Shown piece after piece: positions 43,306 to 52,403 of a DNA stretch of 64,000 bases. Both the position numbers and the translations under genes were made by a program. The stretch spans positions 310,001-374,000 of the forward strand of contig NZ_JAIVLF010000003.1 in NCBI RefSeq assembly GCF_020524485.1, read 5' to 3'. The stretch is from Novosphingobium profundi. Lineage in GTDB: Bacteria > Pseudomonadota > Alphaproteobacteria > Sphingomonadales > Sphingomonadaceae. The notes beneath the pieces are model-generated. The model did not search any database, was not told the DNA's origin, and saw nothing but the letters and a program-made list of their open reading frames with translations. Position 1 is the first letter of the stretch. Each line of letters begins with the position of its first letter.

Positions 43306-44540
43306 GCGGCCGGACGCGCGGCCCGTCGCACAACGGGCAGCAGCATCGTAAGCCCCAGGCACAAGGCCACGGGAAGCGCGGCAAAGGCGAAGAACAACGC
43401 AGCCCCGACATTGCCCTCGATGACCGCAGCGCCCAGCAAGGGGCCGCCAATGGCGCCAATCCGGGCCACCGCCACGGCAAGGCCAATCAGGCTGGAGAGC
43501 AATCGCGGCGGGACGAGGCCCGAAGCGACCGCCAGGATCGCGACGTGCACGCCCGAGATGCCGCCGCCCGCAATCAGCAGCAGGATACCCCAGCCAAGGC
43601 GCGTGGGCGGCACGAGACCGAAGCCCAGCAACGCCAGCGCAATCGCCCCGTAGCTTGTCGCCAACACCACCGTCACCCGCCCCCCGTCAAGCATGCGGGC
43701 GAGCAGAAGCCCGATGACCATGCCTCCAAATTGCAGGAGCGAGACCGCATGGGCCGCCGTCTCCAGCGTGAAACCGGCGTCCGGCAGGACCGTGGGCACC
43801 CAGGAATTGATGTAATAGAGCGCGGCGGCGTTGACGCCATAGAGCACGCAGATGAGCGCGGTGACATAGAAGATGGGCCGGTGCAGCAGTTGCACCAGTG
43901 GCGCTCCTGATCCTTTCCCCTCCTCGACGTCGCCTGCGACCGCAGGGGATTCGGACAAGGCCATCCAGAGCAGCCCCAGCAGCAGCAAAGTCACCAGTCC
44001 CGGAAGGATGAAGATCGCCTGCCACCCAAAGGCGGCGACGAGCGGTGAGACCACCAGTCCCGATCCGGCCGCGCCAAGCGGTATCGCCATCGAGACAATC
44101 GTCATCGTGCTCGCCCGCCGTCCGGGCAGCGCCAGCTCGGCGCTGAGCGCGGTGACATTGGGCAGGCACGCGCCGAGCGCAAGTCCAGTCAGGAGCCGCC
44201 AGGCGGTAAACGCCTCGACACTCTGCCCCGCAGCCGTGCCGAAGGTCGCCAGGGCCAGCACCGGCATCGCGATGAGGATCACACGCCGCCGTCCGAAGCG
44301 ATCGCCCAGTGGCGCGAGCCCCACCGCGCCAAGCCCCAAGCCCAGCAAGACGGCGGAAAGCGCAAGACCGAAGGTTTCGGGCGCATGGCCATAGGCCTGG
44401 ACCAGATGCGGGACGGCCAGCGGCATTGCAGTGAGGTCATAGCCGTCGAGCAGCATGACCGCCCCGCACAGGATCAGTGAAGTCCAGCGCGAACGCGTGG
44501 AAAGCGCGGGGGCATCGCCAGTCAGGACGGCCGCGCTCAC
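43245..44540 (-). CDS. MFS transporter, aromatic-acid importer type
   Basis: 431-aa, 12-segment major facilitator. Helix 1 has MLLDGYDLTAMPLAVPHL, the DGYD signature of AAHS importers, and PLGDRFGRRRVI follows. It is the last gene of a three-gene minus operon with overlapping starts and stops (GTGA with 44537). Probably imports an aromatic acid handled by the two preceding SnoaL-type proteins. Its 3' end overlaps the DoxX-like gene on the other strand by 61 bp. Confidence 0.83.
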   Translation of the reverse strand: MSAAVLTGDAPALSTRSRWTSLILCGAVMLLDGYDLTAMPLAVPHLVQAYGHAPETFGLALSAVLLGLGLGAVGLAPLGDRFGRRRVILIAMPVLALATFGTAAGQSVEAFTAWRLLTGLALGACLPNVTALSAELALPGRRASTMTIVSMAIPLGAAGSGLVVSPLVAAFGWQAIFILPGLVTLLLLGLLWMALSESPAVAGDVEEGKGSGAPLVQLLHRPIFYVTALICVLYGVNAAALYYINSWVPTVLPDAGFTLETAAHAVSLLQFGGMVIGLLLARMLDGGRVTVVLATSYGAIALALLGFGLVPPTRLGWGILLLIAGGGISGVHVAILAVASGLVPPRLLSSLIGLAVAVARIGAIGGPLLGAAVIEGNVGAALFFAFAALPVALCLGLTMLLPVVRRAARPAAQSSESEKSLSPRQAVSIGR

Positions 44541-45439
44541 CGCCTCTGCCCCTGCGAGTCCCAGGGCGAGGGCATGTGGTAGGGCACGGTGATGAAGTTC
44601 GCCTCGACCTGCCGGATCGCTCCGGCCTCGATCTTGAAGACTTCCGAAAGATAGAACGTGTGCGGGCGGCGGATATGCGATTCCACCTCGGTCCCGTCAG
44701 TCAGGGTATAGCGCTCCAGCACGCCGCGATGGTCGATGAAGCCATGCGCCATGACCAGCCCGCGTTCCACGTCGACAAGCGGGAAGCGGCGCGCGCGCAG
44801 GCGATCATCGTAGCGGTACCAGCCGAGGCGAAACTGCGCCTCACAGCCAAGCTTGGCGATGGGCAGCATGAAGGCGGGGTTGTTGGTCGTCTGCGTGCCG
44901 TTCTCGACCCGCTGGCAATCGGGGTGAAAGGCGGTGAAGAGCTGCCCGTCGTTCTGCTCCAGCGTCGCGAAATAGCCGTTCGCCAGTGTCAGCAGCCGTT
45001 CGCGGCTCATCCGCTCCGCCTCGGGCACGAATGCCTCCATGACCGACTTGGGCTCAAACCTGGGATCGGGGAAATGCAGGGCCTCATCGCGCTGACGCAC
45101 GACGATCAGTTCGGCCCCGCAGACCTCGCCCCCGGCACTCACGCCAAGGCGCAGCGCGGCGGCCGATTCGTCGCCGCTCTCGATCACCGTCGTAAACAGG
45201 CCGATCTGCCCGGTCTCGGGATCGCAGAAGCGAAAGTCGTAGGTCCCCCGGCCGGTGATCGTCGCCCACAAGCCATCGCCCGGAACCAGCGCGACGTTGT
45301 TCTCGGTGTGGAAGACATCACCCGCGCCAGTCCCCGCCCAAGCCACCTGCGCCGGGTCGCGCGCGTCAAGGGCCGCGAGATAGCGGTCGAGCACAGCGTA
45401 GAGCGCGGCGCGATCAAGCCCTGTCGACAGCGCCCTCAC
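44537..45439 (-). CDS. Tandem SnoaL/NTF2-like domain protein
   Basis: 300-aa protein that reads as two NTF2-like units. The first starts LYAVLDRYLAALDARDPAQV and the second LLTLANGYFATLEQNDGQLF with HPDCQRVENGTQT. The C-terminal part has FYLSEVFKIEAGAIRQVEANF, the usual last strands. Both ends overlap neighbours by 4 bp (GTGA), so it is made with the SnoaL protein at 45436 and the importer at 43245. I do not know a characterised homologue. Confidence 0.65.
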   Translation of the reverse strand: MRALSTGLDRAALYAVLDRYLAALDARDPAQVAWAGTGAGDVFHTENNVALVPGDGLWATITGRGTYDFRFCDPETGQIGLFTTVIESGDESAAALRLGVSAGGEVCGAELIVVRQRDEALHFPDPRFEPKSVMEAFVPEAERMSRERLLTLANGYFATLEQNDGQLFTAFHPDCQRVENGTQTTNNPAFMLPIAKLGCEAQFRLGWYRYDDRLRARRFPLVDVERGLVMAHGFIDHRGVLERYTLTDGTEVESHIRRPHTFYLSEVFKIEAGAIRQVEANFITVPYHMPSPWDSQGQRR

Positions 45440-46053
45440 GCCCCCTGCTCCGCCGCCTGTTCACCGTAATGGAAGGGCGGCACGAAGACCTCGGGAAACG
45501 CCTCGTATTCGACCGTGGGGGGAAGGTCCGGTTTGAGCCCGTCGATCTTGCGCAGAAGCGGAATGCCCCCCTCGTTCAGGCCCCTGTCGTACTCGCAGTA
45601 GAAGGTGATGAAGCCATGGAGCGAGGCGATGCACCAGGTCCCGTCCTCGCGCACATAGCTGTTCTCGTACGTCGCCTCCCCCCAACGCGCGACCCCGCCC
45701 AGCCAGGCGATCTGGATGAAAGTGCGCCAGCGCGCCTTCGCCGTATCTCCCTCGACATGGATCACGGGCTGGAGCTGCATGTGGTTGAACAGCGCGCCGC
45801 GCTCGTAAGGCGGCAGGGCATGGAGATAGGCGCGCACCCGCTCCCGCCCGACATAGACGCCGCGCCCTGCAATCTCGAGCGTGCCCTCGCGGGCGAACAG
45901 GTCCGCCGCCTTGTCCCACAGCCCCTTGTCGACATAGTATCCGTACATCGCCTGGAGGTTGGCGATCTCGGTCCAGTCACGCGCCGCGCGTGCTTCTTCG
46001 CGCAGCTGCGCCACTTCGGCCCGCAACTGGGCAATTGCCGGATCCTGATCCAT
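45436..46053 (-). CDS. SnoaL/NTF2-like protein, paralogue of the one at 5360
   Basis: 205-aa protein. An N-terminal heptad-like helix (AIAQLRAEVAQLREEA) precedes the NTF2 fold: LQAMYGYYVDKGLWDKAADL, GVYVGRERV, FNHMQLQPVIHVEGD and YENSYVREDGTWCI. The same blocks occur in the protein at 5360, so both may share a reaction; diarylpropane deformylation is one candidate. The ATG at 46053 has GAGAGGAGAGAGG upstream. First gene of the minus operon, controlled by the divergent promoter at 46144. Confidence 0.75.
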   Translation of the reverse strand: MDQDPAIAQLRAEVAQLREEARAARDWTEIANLQAMYGYYVDKGLWDKAADLFAREGTLEIAGRGVYVGRERVRAYLHALPPYERGALFNHMQLQPVIHVEGDTAKARWRTFIQIAWLGGVARWGEATYENSYVREDGTWCIASLHGFITFYCEYDRGLNEGGIPLLRKIDGLKPDLPPTVEYEAFPEVFVPPFHYGEQAAEQGA

Positions 46054-46143
46054 GCAGCCTCTCTCCTCTCCCGAGCCCTCTTCCCGCGCCCGGAGAAACC
46101 AGATCGGCTTCCCCAAAACGCGTTTTGGGCGTTGCGCCTCATC

Positions 46144-46157
46144 GTAACGTTCGTTAT
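46144..46157. promoter_or_regulatory. GTAACG-TT-CGTTAT operator, divergent promoter
   Basis: One mismatch from the perfect palindrome. It lies 91 bp from the SnoaL start (minus) and 79 bp from the aldehyde dehydrogenase start (plus), so one site could control both operons. Confidence 0.65.
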
Positions 46158-46235
46158 CGTTTTGGCAAGAGACGCGCACCCTCCGGCATCATTGCCGGAT
46201 CGCAAGCCGTGCGCAAATGGAAGAGGACACCTGCA

Positions 46236-47708
46236 ATGACCCCTGAAGGCGTGGATATCCGCAACCCCGAGAAACTCTACATCGGTGGCAGCTGGATCGA
46301 ATCAACCGGCACCCAACGCTTCGAACTCGTCTCGCCCAACAGCGAGGAGGTGATCGGCGTGGTCGCCGACGCGACAAGTGCCGACATGGACAAGGCCGTT
46401 GCCGCGGCGCGCGAGGCTTTTGACACCGGCCCCTGGCCGCAGATGAGCCCGGCCGAACGCGGGGCCGCCGTCCTGCGCTGGGCCGAGGAACTGGAAAAGC
46501 GCGAAGCGGAACTGTGCGCCTGCTGGACCGCTCAGGTCGGCGGCCTGTCCAGCTTTGCCCCGCAGATGCACGGCGGCGCGACCGCGACAATCAAGTTCAT
46601 TGCCTCGCTCGGCAAGGATTTCGAGTTCGTCGTGCGCCGCCCCAGCCAGATGGTCGACACCGCGCTCGTCGCCTACGAGCCGGTCGGCGTTGCCGCCTGC
46701 ATCGCGCCCTGGAACGCACCTTACGGCATTCTCTCCAGCAAGGTCGCCTACGCGCTGGTTGCCGGCTGCACGGTCATCATGAAGCCCTCGCCCGAGACCC
46801 CGCTCGAAGCCTATATCATGGCCGAGGCGGCGGAAGCGGCCGGCATCCCGGCGGGCGTCGTCAACCTGGTGTGCGGCGGGCGCGATGCCTCCGATCACCT
46901 CGTCAACAACCCCGGCATCGACAAGGTCAGCTTCACAGGTTCCACCATCGCGGGCAAGCGCATCGGCGAGGTCTGCGCGGGCCGCGTCGCGCGCTGCACG
47001 CTGGAACTGGGCGGCAAGTCGGCCGCCATCGTGCGCGACGACTTCCCGATCGAGGCCGCCGCCGCGATCCTGGGCAACACGATCACCGTGATGAGCGGGC
47101 AGGTCTGCGCCATGCTGAGCCGCGCGATCGTCACCAAGTCGCGCCACGACGAACTGGCCGAGGCCATTGCCAAGGTCATGCAGGGCGTGAAGATCGGGGC
47201 CAGCACCGCGCCTGACACGCAGCTTGGCCCCCTTGCCATGAAGCGCCAGCTCGAACGCGTCGAGGACTACATCGCCATCGGCAAGCAGGAAGGCGCGGAT
47301 CTCGTCACCGGCGGCAACCGGCCGACCACGATGAACAAGGGCTACTTCCTGGAGCCCACCCTCTTTGCCAACGTCGACAACACCAGCCGCATCGCCCAGG
47401 AAGAGATCTTCGGCCCGGTCCTCAGCCTCATCCCGGCCGAGGACGAAGAGGACGCGATCCGCATCGCCAATGAAAGCGCCTTCGGCCTCAACGGCTCGGT
47501 CCTGACCAACGACCACGAAGCGGCCTACCGCATCGGGCGCAAGGTGCGTGCGGGCGGTTTCGGCCAGAACGGCATGCGTCTCGAATTCGGCCTGCCTTTC
47601 GGCGGTTTCAAGCAGTCGGGCATCGGCCGTGAGGGCGGCGTGGAAGGGCTCTACTCCTTCCTCGAGAGCAAGACGATGCTGCTCGACGGCATGCCCTCGC
47701 AGCTGTGA
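46236..47708 (+). CDS. NAD(P)-dependent aldehyde dehydrogenase
   Basis: 490-aa ALDH. APWNAPYGIL, FTGSTIAGK, general base in LELGGKSAA, nucleophile Cys in MSGQVCAMLSR and EEIFGPVLSL are intact. It is the first gene of a plus operon with a SnoaL-like gene (GTGA overlap) and an SDR. An aromatic aldehyde, such as vanillin from stilbene cleavage, would fit. The ATG at 46236 follows AAGAGGAC; an upstream open frame runs through the operator and is not credible. Confidence 0.85.
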   Translation: MTPEGVDIRNPEKLYIGGSWIESTGTQRFELVSPNSEEVIGVVADATSADMDKAVAAAREAFDTGPWPQMSPAERGAAVLRWAEELEKREAELCACWTAQVGGLSSFAPQMHGGATATIKFIASLGKDFEFVVRRPSQMVDTALVAYEPVGVAACIAPWNAPYGILSSKVAYALVAGCTVIMKPSPETPLEAYIMAEAAEAAGIPAGVVNLVCGGRDASDHLVNNPGIDKVSFTGSTIAGKRIGEVCAGRVARCTLELGGKSAAIVRDDFPIEAAAAILGNTITVMSGQVCAMLSRAIVTKSRHDELAEAIAKVMQGVKIGASTAPDTQLGPLAMKRQLERVEDYIAIGKQEGADLVTGGNRPTTMNKGYFLEPTLFANVDNTSRIAQEEIFGPVLSLIPAEDEEDAIRIANESAFGLNGSVLTNDHEAAYRIGRKVRAGGFGQNGMRLEFGLPFGGFKQSGIGREGGVEGLYSFLESKTMLLDGMPSQL

Positions 47709-48142
47709 GCGCGTCTGCCGCGCCGATGCCGCTGTGCGAAGCAGACTACCTTCGCTACATTAAGGCCTTCAACGCGCGCGATTACGCCGCGTTGGAGACC
47801 TTCTTCACCGACGACTTCGTGCTGGAGAACGCAGGCTTCGCGGTGCGCGGCAAGCCCGCGTTCCGCGAATTCTACGCCTTCTTCCACGAATACTGCCGCG
47901 AAACCGTGGACTTTCGCGGGTTCTATCCCGGGACCGAGGGCTTCGTCGGCCATGTGATCATCACGTTCGAGGGGCTGAAGGACCTCTCCCAGGAGGTGCT
48001 GGAGGCGCGTGGATTTTCCGGCATGTCACTCGTGCCGAAAGGCGCGCGGGTCGAGGTCGAATTCCTGATCCTCTACAAGGTCAACGCGGCCGGCCTCATC
48101 CACCACATCAAGGGCGCGGTCTGGGAGCCGGAACGCCCCTGA
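47705..48142 (+). CDS. SnoaL/NTF2-like protein
   Basis: 145-aa protein with YLRYIKAFNARDYAALETFF, GKPAFREFYAFFHEYCRETV and LIHHIKGAVW. It resembles the 131-aa protein at 52933 (FNARDY, FREFY against FRDFY, HIHYHV-type end). Its GTG overlaps the aldehyde dehydrogenase stop. Function unknown; a small-molecule isomerase, dehydratase or binding role is typical of the fold. Confidence 0.72.
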   Translation: MSASAAPMPLCEADYLRYIKAFNARDYAALETFFTDDFVLENAGFAVRGKPAFREFYAFFHEYCRETVDFRGFYPGTEGFVGHVIITFEGLKDLSQEVLEARGFSGMSLVPKGARVEVEFLILYKVNAAGLIHHIKGAVWEPERP

Positions 48143-48299
48143 GCCGAGACGGGCGCCCCGCGCCTGTGCCTTGCAGGGCGGGCGCTTCATGACCACATCC
48201 CGCCGCGGCAGGCTCCATCCAGGGGCCTGGCGCGGCTTTGTTTTTCCCGCACGGCAGGGCCGTCACGACCACCCCGAAGGAGCGGGAAAGGAGCGCGAC

Positions 48300-49079
48300 A
48301 TGGCCCGCATTTTCGTCACCGGATCAACGCAGGGGATCGGGCGCAACGCCATCCAGACGCTGATCGGCAACGGACACGATGTCATCCTCCACGCCCGCTC
48401 GAAAGAGCGCATCAACGCCTTTGGCGCGCTGGCCAACGTCAATACGGTCCTGACCGGCGATCTTGCCAGCCTCGAGGAGGTTCGCGCCCTTGCCCGAGCG
48501 CTCAACGAAACGGGCCCTGTCGACGCGATCATTCACAACGCCGGGATCATCGACACGACGCGCGAGGTGACTCGTGAGGGCATTCTGCGCGTCCTCATGG
48601 TGAACGCGATTGCCCCTTACATGCTCAGTCTGCTCGCTGAGCGCCCTGCGCGCCTGATCTTCACCGGCAGCTCGATGCACCATGGCCATGAGGAAGCGCT
48701 CGACGACATGGACTGGCGCGAACGCCGCTGGTCGGGCGCAAGCGCCTATGGCGAGAGCAAGATGCTGCTGACCGCCATGGCCAATGGACTTGCCCGCCAC
48801 CTTCCCGACACCCCGTGCCACACTGTCGATCCGGGTTGGGTGCCGACCCGCATGGGCGGCGAATCGGCCAGCGATCCCCTCGACGAGGCCCACCTCACCC
48901 AGTGCTGGCTTGCGACCTGCTCGAAAGACGAAGCTGGCGCGAGCGGGGGCTACTGGCACCACATGGAGCGCCGCGAGCCCGATCCCAAGACACAGGACAC
49001 GAAGGTCCAGGACGCCGTCCTCACGCGCTTTGCCGCACTATCGGGCGTCGCCATGCCCACCGCTGCGTCGCGACCATGA
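48300..49079 (+). CDS. Short-chain dehydrogenase-like protein
   Basis: 259-aa SDR with IFVTGSTQGIGRNA, IHNAGIIDT, Ser in FTGSSMHHGH and the YGESK tetrad. The pattern resembles retinol-dehydrogenase/WW-oxidoreductase-like SDRs that act on bulky lipophilic alcohols. GAAAGGAGCGCGAC precedes the ATG at 48300. It lies 157 bp after the SnoaL gene; the gap contains no other feature I can support. Confidence 0.75.
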   Translation: MARIFVTGSTQGIGRNAIQTLIGNGHDVILHARSKERINAFGALANVNTVLTGDLASLEEVRALARALNETGPVDAIIHNAGIIDTTREVTREGILRVLMVNAIAPYMLSLLAERPARLIFTGSSMHHGHEEALDDMDWRERRWSGASAYGESKMLLTAMANGLARHLPDTPCHTVDPGWVPTRMGGESASDPLDEAHLTQCWLATCSKDEAGASGGYWHHMERREPDPKTQDTKVQDAVLTRFAALSGVAMPTAASRP

Positions 49080-49158
49080 CAGCCCCCTTTTCTAGTTAAC
49101 GCGAGGCGCTTATAGGGCTGATCTAGACACTTCGCAAAGCCACGATCTTAGCCCGTTC

Positions 49159-49180
49159 TTAAGTATTTCAGGATACTTAA
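49159..49180. repeat. Perfect 8-bp inverted repeat before the GGDEF gene
   Basis: TTAAGTAT-TTCAGG-ATACTTAA, arms identical over 8 bp, in an AT-rich spot 37 bp upstream of the PAS-GGDEF start. It does not match the other operator families in the window and may be the operator of a separate regulator. Confidence 0.6.
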
Positions 49181-49216
49181 CGCGCCTCCACCACTCCTAC
49201 GGTATCCGACCTCCCA

Positions 49217-50203
49217 TTGGCTCAGGCTGTCCCTCCCTTTTCCATCTCGCGGGCCGTCTTCGAGGCGATCACCCCCAGGGATTCGTACACGTCCGAGGCC
49301 GACGCGCAGAGTGGCGGCACGCCCGTGGCGATCGGAGCCTTTTCGTGCGATCTGGGCGATCAGAGCCTGCGCTGGAACGAAGCGACCTTCGAACTTTTCG
49401 GGTTCGCCCCCGGCGAGCAGGTCGACCGGCGCGTGGTGCTCGACATGTATGCCCCCGAATCGCGCCGTCTCCTCGAGGCGCGGCGCGCGCAGGCCATCGA
49501 AGTGCTCGGGGCCTTCTCTCTGGAGGCGCAGATTCATACCGCCGACGGCGAGGAGCGCTGGCTGCGCATCCATGCCCATGTCGAATCGCGTAACGGCCAG
49601 GCCCTTCGGCTGCACGGCACCAAGCAGGACATAACCCACGAGCGCCGACACCTGCGCAAGCTGGAGGAACTCGCCTTCACCGATCCGGTCTCGGGGCTGG
49701 GCAACCGCGCGCTGTTCCACGCCGCCTTTCTCCATGCGCCCCACGCGCCTTCCTCGCCGGCTTCGCGCGAGATGATCTCGGCTGGCGCGCTGGTGCTGTT
49801 CGACTTCGACCACTTCAAGGCCGTCAACGACGCCTTCGGCCACATCGCAGGGGATGCCTGCCTTGCCCGCTTCGGTGCGCACTTGCGCAGCGCCTTTCCC
49901 GAAGCCCTGCTGCTCGCCCGCATCGGGGGCGACGAGTTCGCCATGGTGCTTGCCCAGGATCAGGACGAGGACCAGTTGCAGCAGCGCCTGAACGCCGCCC
50001 TGCAGTCGCTCGCCACACCGTTCGACTGGGAAGGAACGCCCCTCTCGATCCGCGCCTCGTTCGGTCTCGCCATGCCCCGGCCTTGCGAGCCATCCTCGCC
50101 GAGCGAGCTCTTCCGCCGGGCCGATGCCGACCTCTACCGCTCGAAGGAGCGCCGCACGCCGCGCGCGTCTAGTCCAGACGCTGCGAGTTGGGATCGGTCC
50201 TGA
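49217..50203 (+). CDS. PAS-GGDEF diguanylate cyclase
   Basis: About 328 aa. A PAS domain spans roughly residues 35-140 (LRWNEATFELFGFAPGEQV, ERWLRIHAHVES, GTKQDIT) and is followed by a GGDEF domain with DPVSGLGNRALF, DFDHFKAVNDAFGH and the intact active site IGGDEFAMV. It should make cyclic-di-GMP. No EAL domain and no transmembrane segment. The TTG start at 49217 lacks a convincing ribosome site and is uncertain. It is convergent with the SnoaL gene at 50169, overlapping by 35 bp. Confidence 0.85.
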   Translation: MAQAVPPFSISRAVFEAITPRDSYTSEADAQSGGTPVAIGAFSCDLGDQSLRWNEATFELFGFAPGEQVDRRVVLDMYAPESRRLLEARRAQAIEVLGAFSLEAQIHTADGEERWLRIHAHVESRNGQALRLHGTKQDITHERRHLRKLEELAFTDPVSGLGNRALFHAAFLHAPHAPSSPASREMISAGALVLFDFDHFKAVNDAFGHIAGDACLARFGAHLRSAFPEALLLARIGGDEFAMVLAQDQDEDQLQQRLNAALQSLATPFDWEGTPLSIRASFGLAMPRPCEPSSPSELFRRADADLYRSKERRTPRASSPDAASWDRS

Positions 50204-50675
50204 GCATCGCCGCGCTCTTGATGGCCGGATCCCAGTGCTCGGCTATCCGGCCATCCTCGATACGAAACAGGTCGAACCAGCTGGTGTGGTAGGTCTCTCC
50301 GTCCTCGCCCGTTTCGGTGCGCACGAAGGCCATCGTCACCATGTCCCGCTCCGCCACGATGGAGACCAGCGGCAGTTCGATGGTGGGCCGGACCTCGCGC
50401 GCCGGGCGGGAGCCGCGAATGAAGCTTTCCAGCGCCTCGCGCCCACTGACGACGTTGGGATTATGTTGGATATAGCCCTCGGCAATGAATTCGTGCGCGC
50501 GCTCGGCATGGCCGCCCTGCAGCACGATACGGTACATGTCATAGCAAAGCCGCTTGTTCGCCGCGAGGACAGGGTCCGCACTGGCAAGCAACTGCGCATG
50601 GTCGGCCGCCACCATCGGCGGGGTCTTTCCCTCGGGCACGGTGGCACCGGGAACCAGCTGCGTGGCCGTGCTCAT
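50169..50675 (-). CDS. SnoaL-like protein
   Basis: 168-aa SnoaL-family protein of the polyketide-cyclase subtype: YDMYRIVLQGGHAERAHEFI, YIQHNPNVVSGREALESFI, then FDLFRIEDGRIAEHWD, the conserved last strands with the acid-base His-Asp region. It is the last gene of a five-gene minus operon (52820 to 50169) and overlaps the preceding gene by 4 bp. The ATG at 50675 follows GGGAGAG. Probably acts on a small aromatic or lactone intermediate. Confidence 0.78.
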   Translation of the reverse strand: MSTATQLVPGATVPEGKTPPMVAADHAQLLASADPVLAANKRLCYDMYRIVLQGGHAERAHEFIAEGYIQHNPNVVSGREALESFIRGSRPAREVRPTIELPLVSIVAERDMVTMAFVRTETGEDGETYHTSWFDLFRIEDGRIAEHWDPAIKSAAMLRTDPNSQRLD

Positions 50676-51097
50676 GTGGGCTCTCCCGGCTGTTCCTCGG
50701 CCCAGGAGCGCGCCCACTTACGGGTGTCGTCCCAGTGCTCGACGATGAGGCCATCTTCCAGCCGGTACATGTCGAACGCGTGCCCGGGGTAGGTTTCCCC
50801 GGGACGCCCCGGATCGGGCTGGTCCTGGTGCCAGATCACCACGACCGTGTCGTCCTGCGCCACCGTGCGCACCAGGTGCTTGGTGGCCGGCGGCACGAAG
50901 CCCTCGGGCGGATTGCGGATAAGGTCGGTGAGGTGCAGCAGTTGCTCGCGCCCCGAGGGCAGGTTCACCGCATGCTGGACGTAGTCCGGGTGGATATAGC
51001 GCAGCACGGCCTCGCGGCTCCCCTCGCGGATCACGCCCTGCCACATCTCTAGGACAATGCGCGCGTTGCGCTGCTGGAGCGTCTCAGCTTCGGCCAT
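50672..51097 (-). CDS. SnoaL-like protein
   Basis: 141-aa SnoaL-family protein with YIHPDYVQHAVNLPSGREQL and FDMYRLEDGLIVEHWDDTR. It shares the QH-N--G and EHWD blocks with the neighbours at 50169 and 52404, so the three are paralogues. The ATG at 51097 is preceded by a GTG in frame; either may be used. Fourth gene of the minus operon. Confidence 0.77.
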   Translation of the reverse strand: MAEAETLQQRNARIVLEMWQGVIREGSREAVLRYIHPDYVQHAVNLPSGREQLLHLTDLIRNPPEGFVPPATKHLVRTVAQDDTVVVIWHQDQPDPGRPGETYPGHAFDMYRLEDGLIVEHWDDTRKWARSWAEEQPGEPT

Positions 51098-51105
51098 CAC
51101 GCGCC

Positions 51106-51633
51106 TCAGATCAACGCGTAGTAGCGCAGCAAGTTGCCATCCGCGCGCCGCTCGCCCACGCCGATGAAGACGTGCTTGGTCAGCCAGTCGTGCTTACCCA
51201 CCGGGCATTCGAAACTGGGGTTGCCGCGCAGATAATATTCCTGCTGCTCAACCGGCTCCCCCCCCTTGAAGGCCCAGTCGCGCAGGCGCTCCATCGTGCC
51301 GGGCTTGCGCCCCCACAGGAAGCCCCGGTTGTTGAGCAGGATCAGCGTCCCATCGTCCTCCTCCAGCATGTAGCGCGCGTCGAACACGGCGACGTCGTCG
51401 GGGCGGAAGGTCGCATAGTCACCGCCCGATCCCGGCACCGCCTTGCCCTTCAGGTGAGGCCCCTCAAAGGTCCCGCCATCGACATAGACCGCGCTGCGGT
51501 TGCCCCCCATCGGGGTGTTGGCGATCATCTGCACGCGCGGAAAGGTCAGGCGCACTTCCATCGCGAATTCGAGGCGCGGGTTGTCGAGCGTCGAGAAAGG
51601 CCCGGCAAAGGGCGTGGTGTCGTTGTGGGTCAT
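51106..51633 (-). CDS. DUF3237-family protein
   Basis: 175-aa beta-rich protein of the DUF3237 type: NTPMGGNRSAVYVDGGTFEG, GSGGDYATFRPDDVAVFDAR, DDGTLILLNNRGFLWG and FECPVGKHDWL. The family is small and mostly uncharacterised but recurs in aromatic and steroid catabolic clusters. GGATAAGGATGGC precedes the ATG at 51633, only 7 bp after the SDR stop. Third gene of the minus operon. Confidence 0.77.
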   Translation of the reverse strand: MTHNDTTPFAGPFSTLDNPRLEFAMEVRLTFPRVQMIANTPMGGNRSAVYVDGGTFEGPHLKGKAVPGSGGDYATFRPDDVAVFDARYMLEEDDGTLILLNNRGFLWGRKPGTMERLRDWAFKGGEPVEQQEYYLRGNPSFECPVGKHDWLTKHVFIGVGERRADGNLLRYYALI

Positions 51634-51640
51634 GCCATCC

Positions 51641-52402
51641 TTATCCGATTTCCAGCGCGCCGCCATCGACCATCAGGTTCGCGGCAGTCACGAAACTTGC
51701 CTCGTTGGAGGCGAGGAAGAGCACCGCATCGGCCACTTCCTTTGCCGCGCCCATGCGCTTCATCGGCACGGCCGCGATCATCTGCTCGCGCATCGCCTCG
51801 ACCGCCGCCTCGTCCATGCCGGGATTGCGGTAGAGGAGCGGCGTCTCGATGGGGCCCGGGCTCACCATGTTGACCCGGATCCCGCGCGCGACATACTCGC
51901 CCGCGAATTGGCGCATGGCGAGCGCAAGGCCTGCCTTGGCCGCGCCATAGGCCGCGTTGCCGGGCACGAAGGCATGGCCGCCGATCGAGCCGGTGACGAC
52001 AATCGCGCCCCCTTCGCCCATCAGCCGCACTGCCTTCTGCATGGCAAAGACACAGCCCCTCAGGTTGATCGCGTGGACCTGGTCCCAGTATTCGCTCGTC
52101 ATGTCCTCGATCAGCGAAAATCCGCCCATCCCGGCGTTGACCATGAGGACGTCGATCCCGCCCTCCTCGGCCGCCACGGTCTCGTAAAAGGCGTCCATCG
52201 CGGCCAGATCGGAGATATCGACCGAGTTGCCTTTTGCCCCGGGGATCGAGGCGACGGCGCTGGCGATGGTCTGCGGGTCCCGGCCGGTGAGGCGCACGCC
52301 TGCACCTTCCTCGGCAAACCCCTGTGCGCAGGCCAGCCCGATGCCGCTGTTACCACCCAGGACAACCACCCGCTTGCCGGTGAAGCGATCCGCGCGCGCC
52401 AT
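51641..52402 (-). CDS. Short-chain dehydrogenase/reductase
   Basis: 253-aa SDR: VVVLGGNSGIGLACA, VNAGMGGF, Ser in VTGSIGGHA, YGAAK tetrad, C-terminal VTAANLMVDGGA. Second gene of the minus operon, starting 1 bp after the SnoaL stop. It probably oxidises or reduces an intermediate shared with the three SnoaL-like proteins of the operon. Confidence 0.82.
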   Translation of the reverse strand: MARADRFTGKRVVVLGGNSGIGLACAQGFAEEGAGVRLTGRDPQTIASAVASIPGAKGNSVDISDLAAMDAFYETVAAEEGGIDVLMVNAGMGGFSLIEDMTSEYWDQVHAINLRGCVFAMQKAVRLMGEGGAIVVTGSIGGHAFVPGNAAYGAAKAGLALAMRQFAGEYVARGIRVNMVSPGPIETPLLYRNPGMDEAAVEAMREQMIAAVPMKRMGAAKEVADAVLFLASNEASFVTAANLMVDGGALEIG

Positions 52403-52403
52403 C

